Origin: Undaria pinnatifida
Lineage: Eukaryota; Sar; Phaeophyceae; Laminariales; Alariaceae
Length of the DNA: 64,000 nt
Assembly: GCA_012845835.1 (NCBI GenBank)
Contig: JABAKD010000008.1
Coordinates: 13,343,501 to 13,407,500 of the forward strand
Direction of reading: 5' to 3'
In this document: positions 51,771-63,100 of the stretch, in pieces
How positions within the stretch are numbered: position 1 is the first letter of the stretch
How the letters are laid out: every line of letters starts with the position of its first letter
Program-made: the position numbers and the translations under genes
Notes under the pieces: model-generated
What the model saw: only the letters and a program-made list of their open reading frames with translations
Told to the model about the DNA's origin: nothing
Databases searched by the model: none

Positions 51771-54700
51771 CTATGGTGGTTAACTTTGAGTTGTGGGTGA
51801 GTAATGATAACTCCGAGAAACCTCCTTCTACGTACTTGTAGTATACTTGTACTTAAATGAGAGATACTCAAGATCGGGCACGGTGCTAGGATGCTTCGAC
51901 TACTACTATTAATACTGCAGTTGCTGCCGCTGTAGTACGTACGTTGCACGCAGTACGAGCACTCGCACCTTCAATCTTGCCAGAAACCAGGATTGCGCTG
52001 CTCACAGGCCTTTGGCTCCGTCTCTCCGTGCACTCCATCCCTCCATCTAGACCCCCCCCGCACGGGGGCATGCCGCACTGGATGTTAAAAACATCGGACG
52101 ACCGAACGTGCGCTTCAATATGCTCGTTTCGTCGTTCCTCCTCCTTTTCCGCCAGCCGTTACAGAACCTGATAGGCCCGCAAAAAAATAACGAAAACAAA
52201 AAAAAAATCCAAAATCATCATTCCCCAAAATATGGAAGGCTTGTTTTGTGCGGAGGTTCTGGCACACATGATCCTGCTGCGCGCGGCAGTCTTCCCCTGC
52301 ATCCCCGCACGGGACACGATAGATTGCCAGCCGCTTTCCTGTCTTGAGGTCAAGGTGAGCATGGTGGTGCGCCGTTGTCTGCCTCGAGCATCGAGGCTCT
52401 TTTGGTTTGTTCTTGGTCTGCATTACTTGCTGCTTCTGGATAGAACAAAATTAAAGCACAACTGCCTCCTCATCATCATGTTTTGAAGGCAAGTTCAAAA
52501 TTCTCTGCGCTCCGCCTAGAGATGGCCACCATGCATGTGGGTCGGAAGCAACGTTGCCCGTGCCAAGTGCCACAAGCCATCCACAAACACATGTCATGAA
52601 GCTACGTGGGCCCCTTTGCCGATCGTTTCAATTTCTCGTTGGACGGGCTGGGCTGCGACGTCGCGCGTTCAGCTCAGGTCGGTCGTGGGAAACGGGAATC
52701 AACACGCCGCAGGTCTTGGCTGAGTGATACCACTGTGTAGCTGAGGAAAGTCTCTGAGCTTCTTGGTGTGGTGTGTTTTGTGATGTGTAAAGTAAAAAGC
52801 AGTCACAGCAGCAGTAGTTTGTTTGGGGAACGCTCTCTCATACACGTTGTGAGCGCAGCTACTACTGTAGCAAGCTCAGGTTGGACTGAGGCTTGATAGC
52901 TGTCATGATGAATGCCTTATTGTGGCCTCCGGGACGGGGGATCTAAAAATATCAGCCCTCCACCCATCATTGTTTTGGGGAACGCTCTCTCTCTCTTTCT
53001 CGTACACATTGCGCTCGGCGGCAAAACGTGCGAAGGTATCAATCACAGCAGCAATTGTCTTCGTACCTCTCGATTATCACCTTGCTCCTCCTTTCAATTC
53101 CAATCCAGTTGCTTGTTTGTAGTGTGTCCCTGCGTCGAAGCCCCACGTTCATGGCCCTGCGCTTATTATATGTATATACGACACGGCATGGCACTTGTCG
53201 TCGACACCTCGCCGCTGATGCCTGAAGTCATGTATGCTGTCAGGTGCATTGTACTATTAATACTACTGGTACGAAGTAAGCTATAAACTCGTGTTGGCTG
53301 GTCGGTGCTACTTGCAGGGTTTCTTGCGCGACATTTTCGTCTTTATACAAGTAGTTATTAAGAGTTTTTCGTTTTCCCGTCGTGTTCAGCTTGCAACACA
53401 CCCACCAAAGGGATTTCAAGCGAATCACACCCATCCCGAACGGCGAGTAAGCTTGCAACGTACTAAAAACTGGGAAATAGACGGACAAGGCACAAGTACG
53501 ACGAGTATGTAATATCCATTTCACGTTTTTTGTCCCGTACTCAAATCAAGTAAGTACCTGGCCCGTCAGGAGGTCAACAAGATGAAAGAAGATCGGAGGC
53601 TTGCCCCACGCGCCCAAAACTCAAAACCAGCTCTTATGCGGCCATCCCTTGGCATCTAGGTATGAGTCTGGTTGTTGTCTTTCGGATCTGGCGGGCTCCC
53701 TGCCCTCCATCTTGTTGGGCAATGTCTACCGTACAGACATCTATCTGTAGGTGGTTTCGAAGTAACTCCGCATCCAGGATTGCTTCTTTTTAAAAACGTA
53801 CCGGCTGGTATTGCATACCGGTAAAAATACGTACACTTCGTACACACATAATAATACGTACAGCAGTTTACTTCGTATAGAATAGGTCTGAGGTTTACGA
53901 CATAAACATGCTTCAAATTTAAGGTACTACTACTGTAGTACCTCGTACGTTTTTATTTCATTTTTTAAATGTTTAAAATACGTCGTCGGCCCTGTGAGTT
54001 CTTTTATAAAACAATTCTAAATGTGTCGGCTGCTGTGAACTCGACAAATTTAGGGTCGCTACTCATGTTTACACGCTGCGTGATACACCAGGGGGGAGGG
54101 CGCTCGTTTTTTCAGCAGATGTATGATATAATATGTGTATGATCCTTCGGGTGTACCTGGTGTACGATTCCTACTATTAATAGTATGTAGCAGGGTGAAC
54201 TCATTATACAAGAAGTATATCACGTACGTGAAACGCCACAGCACTGACCAGTTGAGTAACGCAACAGGCACTGGTATCAAAGCATCAACCATTCATAGCA
54301 TGTTATACCTGGTACCAGGTGCTGTGCAGCATGGAAGATCCTATCGTTCCTGCGATTTTTATTTGTTTGTTGTTTTTCGGTAGTTAGCCATGAGAAGGTA
54401 TACTGCGTATCATTTGCGCCATTTTATGGTACATAGGAAATCCTTCACAACAAGCACCTTATAGAGGCTGCCATCGTGAGGCAAATCCAAAGCGCGACAA
54501 ACGCGCAGTTACGGTATGTACTGCTGTACTTGCTCCAGCTAGAAAAACATTCAGCCCGACTTTTATAGCATGAAACTGTTCATATGAGTTGCATCATTAG
54601 AGAGTCACAATCTACCCTCGTTACCATTTTCCCTCGATACGCTTGTATTAATAAGATTAGGCCTTAAGGTTTTGGCGCGCCGTTTTGTTTATGAGACTCC

Positions 54701-55274
54701 TCTCGTGAGAACCTCTATGATACCTCAGCCAAAAGCCGGTGTGGAGTGAACCGGAAGTGCAAGGCGATGAACAAACCAAAAAGCCTAGGGAACAAAAACA
54801 AAAAAAATATATATCTAGCTACACAATTTGCGAATACAATACTAACCTTTGGACGGTTTTGGTCTATGGAGCCCCCCGTCATTTCGAACACTTCATAAAA
54901 TATGTATGTTATGCAAAAAGCGCCATGAATACCTTTCTGCGTCGTACCACGCGTCTGGGAGGTGCGTGCCTCTGACCCAAACGCGTGTCTGGCGTACCAC
55001 GCGCGAGCTCGCTCAGTTTCCGCAACCTTTCCCTCGTGTCTGCATTATATATTAAAGTGCGTATCAGACACCCGCAAAATCGCTCAATCTTCAACCCCAT
55101 CCCCCCCCCCCCCCTGCCTAATGCCTGTAATAGCAAAATGCGTACCTGGCTTCAACATCCGCCAATTCGCTCGTTTTTCGAGACCTTCCCCTCGTGCTCG
55201 TTCAGAAAGGTGTATAGTATCTGGCCTAACGCCCGGGAACTCGCTCGGTTTTCGTTACATTCCTCTCTGCAGCC
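51771..55274. other. Gene-poor stretch, copy 2
   Basis: Matches 20,660-24,159 with small indels. The possible minus-strand exon at 53,620-53,744 is frameshifted. A C-tract lies at 55,101-55,114. Confidence 0.45.
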
Positions 55275-55364
55275 ATGAAGCTGTTGCGACTCGTTTGCTA
55301 CGGGGCGGTGGCGATATGGGGAATCACCCGCGATGCTTCCAGCTGCAGCAACGACGAACGCGTG
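55275..55364 (+). CDS. First coding exon with secretion signal, copy 2
   Basis: Counterpart of 24,160-24,249. It reads MKLLRLVCYGAVAIWGI and ends SNDERV before GTG|GTGAGC in phase 0. The signal-peptide features are unchanged. Confidence 0.45.
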
Positions 55365-56251
55365 GTGAGCGGAAACCCCGGATAACAACGCTAAAACCGA
55401 GTGGGTCGATCCTTCGCCGCAGATTGTTACCCATCCTGGGTCAAAATACAAGTCAATTTGACCAACTATATGCCAATTTAAACGTGGATCATATTTGGAC
55501 CCATATTGGTACAATTTACAGCAGCGCCCAATCTATATAGAACACACTGTAGTACAGTTGTCGCCAACTTGGGGGTGTTGGTAGAGAATGTTGGAGAGCT
55601 CGGTCGGCGGCTAGCACCAAGGCTACGTGGGGGGATGATGCCCCTTATTTCACAACCGGGCTTGGGCCATTCGCACGAATGGCTCTCTCTGTACCTGGCT
55701 GGAAAAAAATATTTCAGGCGTTTTGGTTTTTTTACGCAGCGTAGCTTATGAGGGTTGTTATATAAAAAATACACCAAAACAGCACGAAACCGAAACACCG
55801 CAAACGAACAAGAGGGAGGGGTCACTCGCGGGAGTGACCCCAAGTCACTGCAAAAAGACAAAAAGACCGAACTCAAAACCTATGCAAAACCTACCTGGTA
55901 TGTGAAACCTATATACAACCCATGTACAAGTACAACCGATAGAAGACCTACATGAAACCTATATACAACTCCCTACCGCGACCGTGGTCGGAAAACAAAA
56001 ACAAACGAACTCGAAACCTATCGTATAAAACCTATAGAGAACCAAGCTTCCGCCACATATGAAGTATTTTCGATCAAGCGTGTTTCTAGTTTGAGGCGCG
56101 GAGTAGAATTAATACCGGTATACTTCGTTCGTGTCATTGCTGCCACTCGACAAGGTGCAGCATGAGCTTTGGGCGTCCATCAATCACAAAATGTTTTCAA
56201 CTTCCTTGCGAGGAGAAAGAGCACCAAGGAAGAAAAATAAAAAAAGGGAAC

Positions 56252-56448
56252 CTGCTGTACGCACCAAGTCTTGACAAATTCTTTCAAATGCGTCCGTCAG
56301 CTGGGAAATCGATCGATTGACTTGAGTGGAGTTGATGCTCAGCCTTGTAAGCTTTGCGCCGTACGTCGACCGCGCTTTTGTTTTGCGCTCATCCACGGGT
56401 TTTCTTTGAAAGCAGCCAGTCGCAAAGCAAATCCCGCCTGGTAACTTT
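56252..56448 (-). CDS. Candidate minus-strand exon, copy 2
   Basis: On the minus strand it follows AAGAAATTAG, reads a Cys/Lys/Arg-rich start, then a helix-like LTRLSINSTQVNRSISQLT and DAFERICQDLVRTA, and ends at GCAG|GTTCCC. In copy 1 (about 25,200-25,392) a 2-base difference shifts the frame and brings a stop. No family is recognised. Confidence 0.3.
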
Positions 56449-57356
56449 CTAATTTCTTGCATGCTTGCACGCTCCCACAGCCATGTCGACATCACCCAAA
56501 CATCTGGAAACGGCCACCAGGTATATCATTGGCAGGAATTAAAGCGGTATGCTAGGGCTTGTGCCACGACATGAGTAGTACCGATGATGTGTGCAGACGG
56601 TTTAAAGGTGAAAACTCGAACAGGGTAAGACTTGACAGGAGGCTTTTCCCCTGGACCCAGGTTGTGCAGAGAAAGCGGTATGGCTTACCTGGAAACAACA
56701 TTAACAAAAGTATTGGACATTTAACCTCTGCATGCACCCGTCGCTGGCGGTTGACTGTACGGCATTGCTTGCGGACGTGGTAGGGACACAACGCCGAGAG
56801 CGGCATTTACCCAATGGAACCTTACCTCTGATGTGGACTCGCCGTTTACCCAGGACACACCGGAGGTGAGGTTCCATTGGGTAAAAGGCGTAGGTGCACT
56901 CTGATAAGAGGCGCCTGGACCGTTTATTTGGCCTTTCCTTTGCACCGCGGTTTGCTGTAAGCTGGTCCACCACGGTTGCCCTGGCGCGTTAGCCGCGAAT
57001 CTCAGCCACGGTTGGTTTTTGGGTTCGACTATTGTCGGAGTCGCTATTTTGCGGAGGATACCACGCGCGTCGTTCAACGCGTGTAGGGGAGCGCACAGGA
57101 AACGCTCAAATAGAAGAACAACAATTCCGCAAAATGTCCATCAGTAGATCCCATGTGCTTGGGTCTAATTAATGACAAAGAATGCCAACCAGGAATAGCG
57201 ATGGGCCGGGGGGAAAGGGACCCCTCTCAGCCGGGAGACAAGGAAAGACGTGGGCGAATGAACGATAACCATGGCATGTCTAGGCTACGAAAGCTTTGGG
57301 TGTACCCACAACTGACTGAAAGTTGATGTCAAAGCGCCGATGCTTGTTTTCGCCTG

Positions 57357-57491
57357 GGCCATCAAACTGAACTTGATGTCGGTGAGCTTGACGACGAGGC
57401 GATCGGTGCTGGCGATGTACAAATCGTCAATACTACCGCTGACGACGACGAGACGAACGCAGGTGGCACTGCACCTATGGACGTTTCGAAG
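57357..57491 (+). pseudogene. Acidic exon C, copy 2, acceptor lost
   Basis: The 45-codon frame (GHQTELDVGELDDEAIGAGD and so on) and the GTAAGA donor are intact, but the acceptor reads TTTTCGCCTG instead of TTTTCGCCAG. Without AG this exon should be skipped or use another site. Confidence 0.5.
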
Positions 57492-57578
57492 GTAAGAGCT
57501 CGCGCGGTAGGTGCACCTGAACCGCAAATCCTTGTTGAAAAGGCCGTTGAGGCGGGCCTATCACGACCCGTCCGCTAC

Positions 57579-58333
57579 AAGCTGGTTCACGTTAAAAACC
57601 CCAAATGTAATCCCCGGTGAATGTCCACGCCGTGCTTTCGATTCAGATCGTGGAATTTTGCGCAAGTCTTCTGTTTTCCGTTGCAAAGATCTCACCCTAT
57701 GTCTTTTTCTGCTTTTTTGTTTTGGCCTGATCTTTCGTCAGTCAAGATTTTTGAGAAAATGTGGACCACCTTAGCCCAATTTATATCTTGCGAAAGAGTA
57801 GAAGAACAGAAAATCACGCGTGTTAGGCCTCGAGAGGGGCATGTAGCACACGTGTGCAAAATTTCAGCGTCTATCTCTCAAAAACGGCGTGGACATTTGG
57901 ATTTTTGTGCGTAAAATGAGGAAGATACGTTATTTCCTTCATGTGACTTGGTTTTGGTGCAGGATTCCGTTTTTTCGCTAGATTTTGCCTGAAATTGAAC
58001 ATAGGCAGGTCCGATCTTTGATAATTTTTTGGAAAAAAAATATGCAGACATGTCTTGGAGTACGTCCAACCGGATCGTGCAAAATACGGCGCAGTTCCGT
58101 TTTTCGTCCCCGCCGGGAAATAGCATGAATATTATTGAAAAATTGAAGGCCTGTCATTGGTCGATACGAGTTTCGCTCTTAGAGACAACCCGAGGCCGAT
58201 ATTTTGTTTCTGGCCATGTCACCCTCTTCCACAGGTCATGGGGGTCACTATTATACCAAATATTCACTCTCTGACGAGATATTGCGAGCGGTATTCGTGG
58301 GGGAGATTATTTACTTTTTACTTGAACCAGCCT
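57579..58333 (+). mobile_element. R element, intact copy
   Basis: This 755-base repeat begins AAGCTGGTTCACGTTA and ends TAACTTTTTACTTGAACCAGCCT-like sequence, so the ends are inverted repeats of roughly 14-20 bases with mismatches. It contains no long frame. It is the reference for empty sites of X (about 58,275) and of the DIRS-containing block (about 58,020). It is probably a non-autonomous DNA transposon; no clear target duplication was found. Confidence 0.75.
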
Positions 58334-58759
58334 ATACGTGTGCTCTTACCCTGGCCGCGAAACTTGCCCCTCTCTGCCACGGTGGGTCTCGAACCTTGCT
58401 ATCGTCCTTGCTTTTGTCGCGCTCGACCCCCGAAACGCTTTGAAAGCTAGCGTGCACATTCAGCCTCGCAATTTAAAGGGCGTTCTTCGTCGATTCCGCA
58501 GCCATGTCGACAGCGCTCGAACTACTGAAATCGTATCATATACTATTAATAGGTATGTACTCGCCGGGGGCTAGAGCAGTGCTCTAGTGCATGTACCACG
58601 ACACGAATAGCACCAGGATAACGGTATAAACGGTTGCGAGGCAGGAATTCGAGTAGGGTAGTAGGTAAAGGAGGCCTAATCTGTGGACAACAGCCACACA
58701 GAGAGTACGAGCGGGGCGAAAAAAGGGAATATAACTGCGAAAACCAACACAGATCTAAA
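58334..58759. other. Copy 3 non-coding stretch
   Basis: Diverged version of 3,932-4,370. No exon is supported. Confidence 0.5.
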
Positions 58760-59045
58760 GCATCACCCGCCACTGGCCGTTGACTGCGCACGGCATTCAT
58801 TCACGATACGACAGGGAGACGACGGCGAGGGCGGCAACGCCCGCTTCGGCGATGAGGAACGTCCTCTGGAGATGTTTGGAGACGAGCAAGTGGCGTTCTT
58901 TTATGATGAGTGTATTTTGCACGTCTTCAAACTTCGCCGGAGGTAGTTTTTCATGACCGCGGTCGGCGCTGCCACCCTCGCCGTCTTCTCCCTGTCGTAT
59001 CATGAATATATGCCGTGCAGTAAACGTCCAGTGACGGGTGATGCT
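58760..59045. repeat. Inverted duplication of an acidic exon region
   Basis: Arms of about 75-80 bases (left containing ACGATACGACAGGGAGACGA, right its approximate complement) flank a ~130-base centre. The left arm reads GDDGEGGNARFGDEERPLEM on the plus strand after ACGACAG. The right arm reads a related GEDGEGGSADRG on the minus strand. Confidence 0.8.
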
Positions 59046-59789
59046 GTATATTTTTGTTTTCATTTTGCAGTTGTATTCTCCTATTTGCCCAAAGACGAGC
59101 GGCCCATTACTCCCGCCAGCTTCGAAGACCATGTCGACGAACACGCCGTTTGCCCAGACACTGTTGCGGTGAGATTCTATTGGGTACTACTTAGTTATAG
59201 GTGAACTCGAATCAGGGGCGCCCGGGCAGCTTTTACTGCTTTCCTCTCCACCAGAATTTCGCGTTAGCCAGTCGCCACGGTTGCTTTGGCGCGTGAGCCG
59301 CGAAAACCCAGCCACGGTTGATGTTGGATTCGAACGATGTCGGAGTCGCTAGTTTGCGGAGGATACCACGTGCATCGTTCAGAGACCGTGGGCGATGTAG
59401 TTAAGGCATGCGAAGGAACCGCTTAACTGAGGCAAGAAAATAAGCCAAAAAACAATACAAGGAATGCTGGAGCCCAATGAGCAATAAACAACGCAAGCCA
59501 GAGCATGCAATAGGCACGGATGAAATAACATCTCTTAGATCGGACAATACATGGGCTGTAAAGTGAAACGGGAGTCAGGCTACCAAATCCATGCTTGTAC
59601 CCATTGCTGGCGGTTCAAGTCCAAGCGCTGTGTGGCGGGATGTTTACAACCTTGGCCGTTGACGGCGCCAATACGCTGTGTTTCGTTTTCACCCGGGACC
59701 CAATGACCACGGCGACATTGTCTCAGGTCTTTTTAAGGTGTAGATTGTGATTGGAGAGGTACATCGCGTTTGCTTTTCTCCGAAGAAGG
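59046..59789 (+). other. Copy 3 stretch with one exon-like segment
   Basis: 59,103-59,168 reads DERPITPASFEDHVDEHAV on the plus strand between TTTGCCCAAAG and GTTGCG|GTGAGA, related to the inverted arms at 25,757-25,925. The rest has no supported feature. Confidence 0.35.
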
Positions 59790-60055
59790 ATTGTGTTGCA
59801 CCTATTACTGGCGGTTGCCTTGCGTTTGCACCAAGGACCGGTGACGCACGATTTCGACGCCGACATTGGTGATGAGATGATCGATGGCACGCTAACATGT
59901 GCTGCTGACGTCAGCAGGACATGTTAGCGATGCCGGCAGCACATTTTTGAGTGCCATCGACCATCTGGTCACCAACGTCGGCGTCGAAGTCGTGGGTGAC
60001 AGGTTCCTGGTGGGCTTGTAGAGCATCCGCCAATATTGGGTACAGCACACCGCCA
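59790..60055. repeat. Inverted duplication of the exon A region
   Basis: The exon A homologue (CACGATTTCGACGCCGAC) is followed by its approximate complement, centred near 59,916 on a nearly perfect 38-base palindrome (GCTAACATGT...ACATGTTAGC). The exon frame is destroyed. Confidence 0.85.
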
Positions 60056-60179
60056 TTAGATTTCGCTTACAGCAACGAGCAAGCGTACAGTGGAGACATT
60101 GCCTCCTTCTGACCCTATGAAATAGATAGGATCGTGCGGGTATGGGGCGGTTTTCACATGTGAATTCCGATTGGAGTGT

Positions 60180-63100
60180 GGAGGCGTTTACGCGCGACCG
60201 TTGAAGACGTTCGGGGTGGTCGGTTGCATTCAGTACTGGCGGTTGACGGCGTCAATGCGCTGTGTTTCGCGTTGCGCCAAGGACCCGACGACGTGCAAGA
60301 TAACGACGTTGAACACGACCGATCGACAGTTGATGGCGACTACACCACGATCAAGCTCGACCAACACACGTTGTTGGTCGAGCCTGTGACCGTGGTGTGT
60401 TGGACGACAACTGTCGATTCGTCGTGTTCAACGTCGTCACCCTGCGCGTCGTCGGGTCTCTGGCGCAACGCGAAACACAGCGCATTGACGCCGTCAACCG
60501 CCAGTACTGGGTGCAACCAACCAGTCCAAACGTCTCCTACGGTCGTGCGTAAACGTAAACGGTATGGGGCGGTTTTCACATGTGATCTCCGATTGGAGAT
60601 GAAAAGACGTTTACGCGCAACCGTAAGAGACGTTTGGGCTGGTTGGTTGCACCCAGTACTGGCGGTTGGCGGGCGTTATTGCGCGGTGTTTCGCGTTGCG
60701 CCAAGGACCCGACGACGTGCAAGATGACGACGTTGAACACGACCGATCGACAGTTGATGGCGACTACACCACGATCAAGCTCGACCAACACACGTTGTTG
60801 GTCGAGCCTGTGACCGTGGTGTGTTGGATGACAACTGTCGATTCGTCGTGTTCAACGTCGTCATCCTGCGCGTCGTCGGGTCTCTGGCGCAACGCGAAAC
60901 ACAGCGCATTGACGCCGTCAACCGCCAGTACTGGGTGCAACCAACCAGTCCAAACGTCTCCTACGGTCGTGCGTAAACGTAAACGGTATGGGGCGGTTTT
61001 CACATGTGATCTCCGATTGGAGATGAAAAGACGTTTACGCGCAACCGTAAGAGACGTTTGGGCTGGTTGGTTGCACCCAGTACTGGCGGTTGGAGGGCGT
61101 CAATGCGCGGTATTTCGCGTTGCGCCAAGGACCCGACGACGTGCAAGATGACGACGTTAAACACGATCGATCGACAGTTGATGGCGACTATACCACGATC
61201 AAGCTCGACCAACACACGTTGTTGGTCGAGCCTGTGACCGTGGTGTGTTGGACGACAACTGTCGATTCGGCGTGTTCAACGTCGTCATCCTGCGCGTCGT
61301 CGGGTCTCTGGCGCAACGCGAAACACAGCGCATTGACACCGTCAACCGCCAGTACTGGGTGCAACCAACGAATAAACGCGTCTCCTACGCTCGTGCGTAA
61401 ACGTAAACGGTATGGGGCGGTTTTCACATGTGAATTCCGATTGGAGATGAAAAGACGTTTACGCGCAACCGTAAGAGACGTTTGGGCTGGTTGGTTGCAC
61501 CCAGTACTGGCGGTTGGCGGGCGTCAATGCGCTGTGTTTCGCGTTGCGCCAGGGACCCGACGACGTGCAAGATGACGACATTGAACACGACCGATCGACA
61601 GTTGATGGCGATTACATCACGGTCACAGGCTCGACCAACACACGTTGTTGGTCGAGCCTGTGACCGTGGTGTGTTGGATGACAACTGTCGATTCGTCGTG
61701 TTCAACGTCGTCATCCTGCGCGTCGTCGGATCTCTGGCGCGACGCGAAACACAGCGCATTGCTGCCGTCAACCGCCAGTACTGGGTGCAACCAACCAGTC
61801 TAAACGTCTCCTACGGTCGCGCGTAAACGTAAACGGTATGGGGCGGTTTTCACATGTGAATTCCGATTGGAGATGAAAAGACGTTTACGCGCAACCGTAA
61901 GAGACGTTTGGGCTGGTTGGTTGCATTCAGTACTGGCGGTTGGCGGGCGTCAATGCGCTGTGTTTCGCGTTGCGCCAGGGACCCGACGACGTGCAAGATG
62001 ACGACATTGAACACGACCGATTGACAGTTGATGGCGATTACATCACGGTCACAGGCTCGACCAACACACGTTGTTGGTCGAGCCTGTGACCGTGGTGTGT
62101 TGGATGACAACTGTCGATTCGTCGTGTTCAACGTCGTCATCCTGCGCGTCGTCGGGTCTCTGGCGCAACGCGAAACACAGCGCATTGACGCCGTCAACCG
62201 CCAGTACTGGGTGCAACCAACCAGTCCAAACGTCTCCTACGGTCGTGCGTAAACGTAAACGGTATGGGGCGGTTTTCACATGTGAATTCCGATTGGAGAT
62301 GAAAAGACGTTTACGCGCAACCGTAAGAGACGTTTGGGCTGGTTGGTTGCACCCAGTACTGGCGGTTGGAGGGCGTCAATGCGCGGTATTTCGCGTTGCG
62401 CCAAGGACCCGACGACGTGCAAGATGACGACGTTAAACACGATCGATCGACAGTTGATGGCGACTATACCACGATCAAGCTCGACCAACACACGTTGTTG
62501 GTCGAGCCTGTGACCGTGGTGTGTTGGACGACAACTGTCGATTCGGCGTGTTCAACGTCGTCATCCTGCGCGTCGTCGGGTCTCTGGCGCAACGCGAAAC
62601 ACAGCGCATTGACACCGTCAACCGCCAGTACTGGGTGCAACCAACGAATAAACGCGTCTCCTACGCTCGTGCGTAAACGTAAACGGTATGGGGCGGTTTT
62701 CACATGTGAATTCCGATTGGAGATGAAAAGACGTTTACGCGCAACCGTCAGAGACGTTTGGGCTGGTTGGTTGCACCCAGTACTGGCGGTTGGCGGGCGT
62801 CAATGCGCTGTGTTTCGCGTTGCGCCAGGGACCCGACGACGTGCAGGATGACGACATTGAACACGACCGATTGACAGTTGATGGCGATTACATCACGGTC
62901 ACAGGCTCGACCAACACACGTTGTTGGTCGAGCCTGTGACCGTGGTGTGTTGGATGACAACTGTCGATTCGTCGTGTTCAACGTCGTCATCTTGCGCGTC
63001 GTCGGGTCTCTGGCGCAACGCGAAACACAGCGCATTGACACCGTCAACCGCCAGTACTGGGTGCAACCAACGAATAAACGCGTCTCCTACGGTCGTGCGT

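Larger units (their letters stand above)
34259..58174. repeat. Segmental duplication, copy 2
   Basis: This copy runs collinear with 1-27,082 at high identity by eye. It differs by carrying one acidic exon instead of 16, three full 450-base units in X instead of two, an extra 32-base minisatellite unit, a TRIM-like element at 50,694, and no DIRS-like element in its downstream R copy. Several candidate exons differ from copy 1 by frame-changing indels, so one of each pair is probably decaying. Confidence 0.93.
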
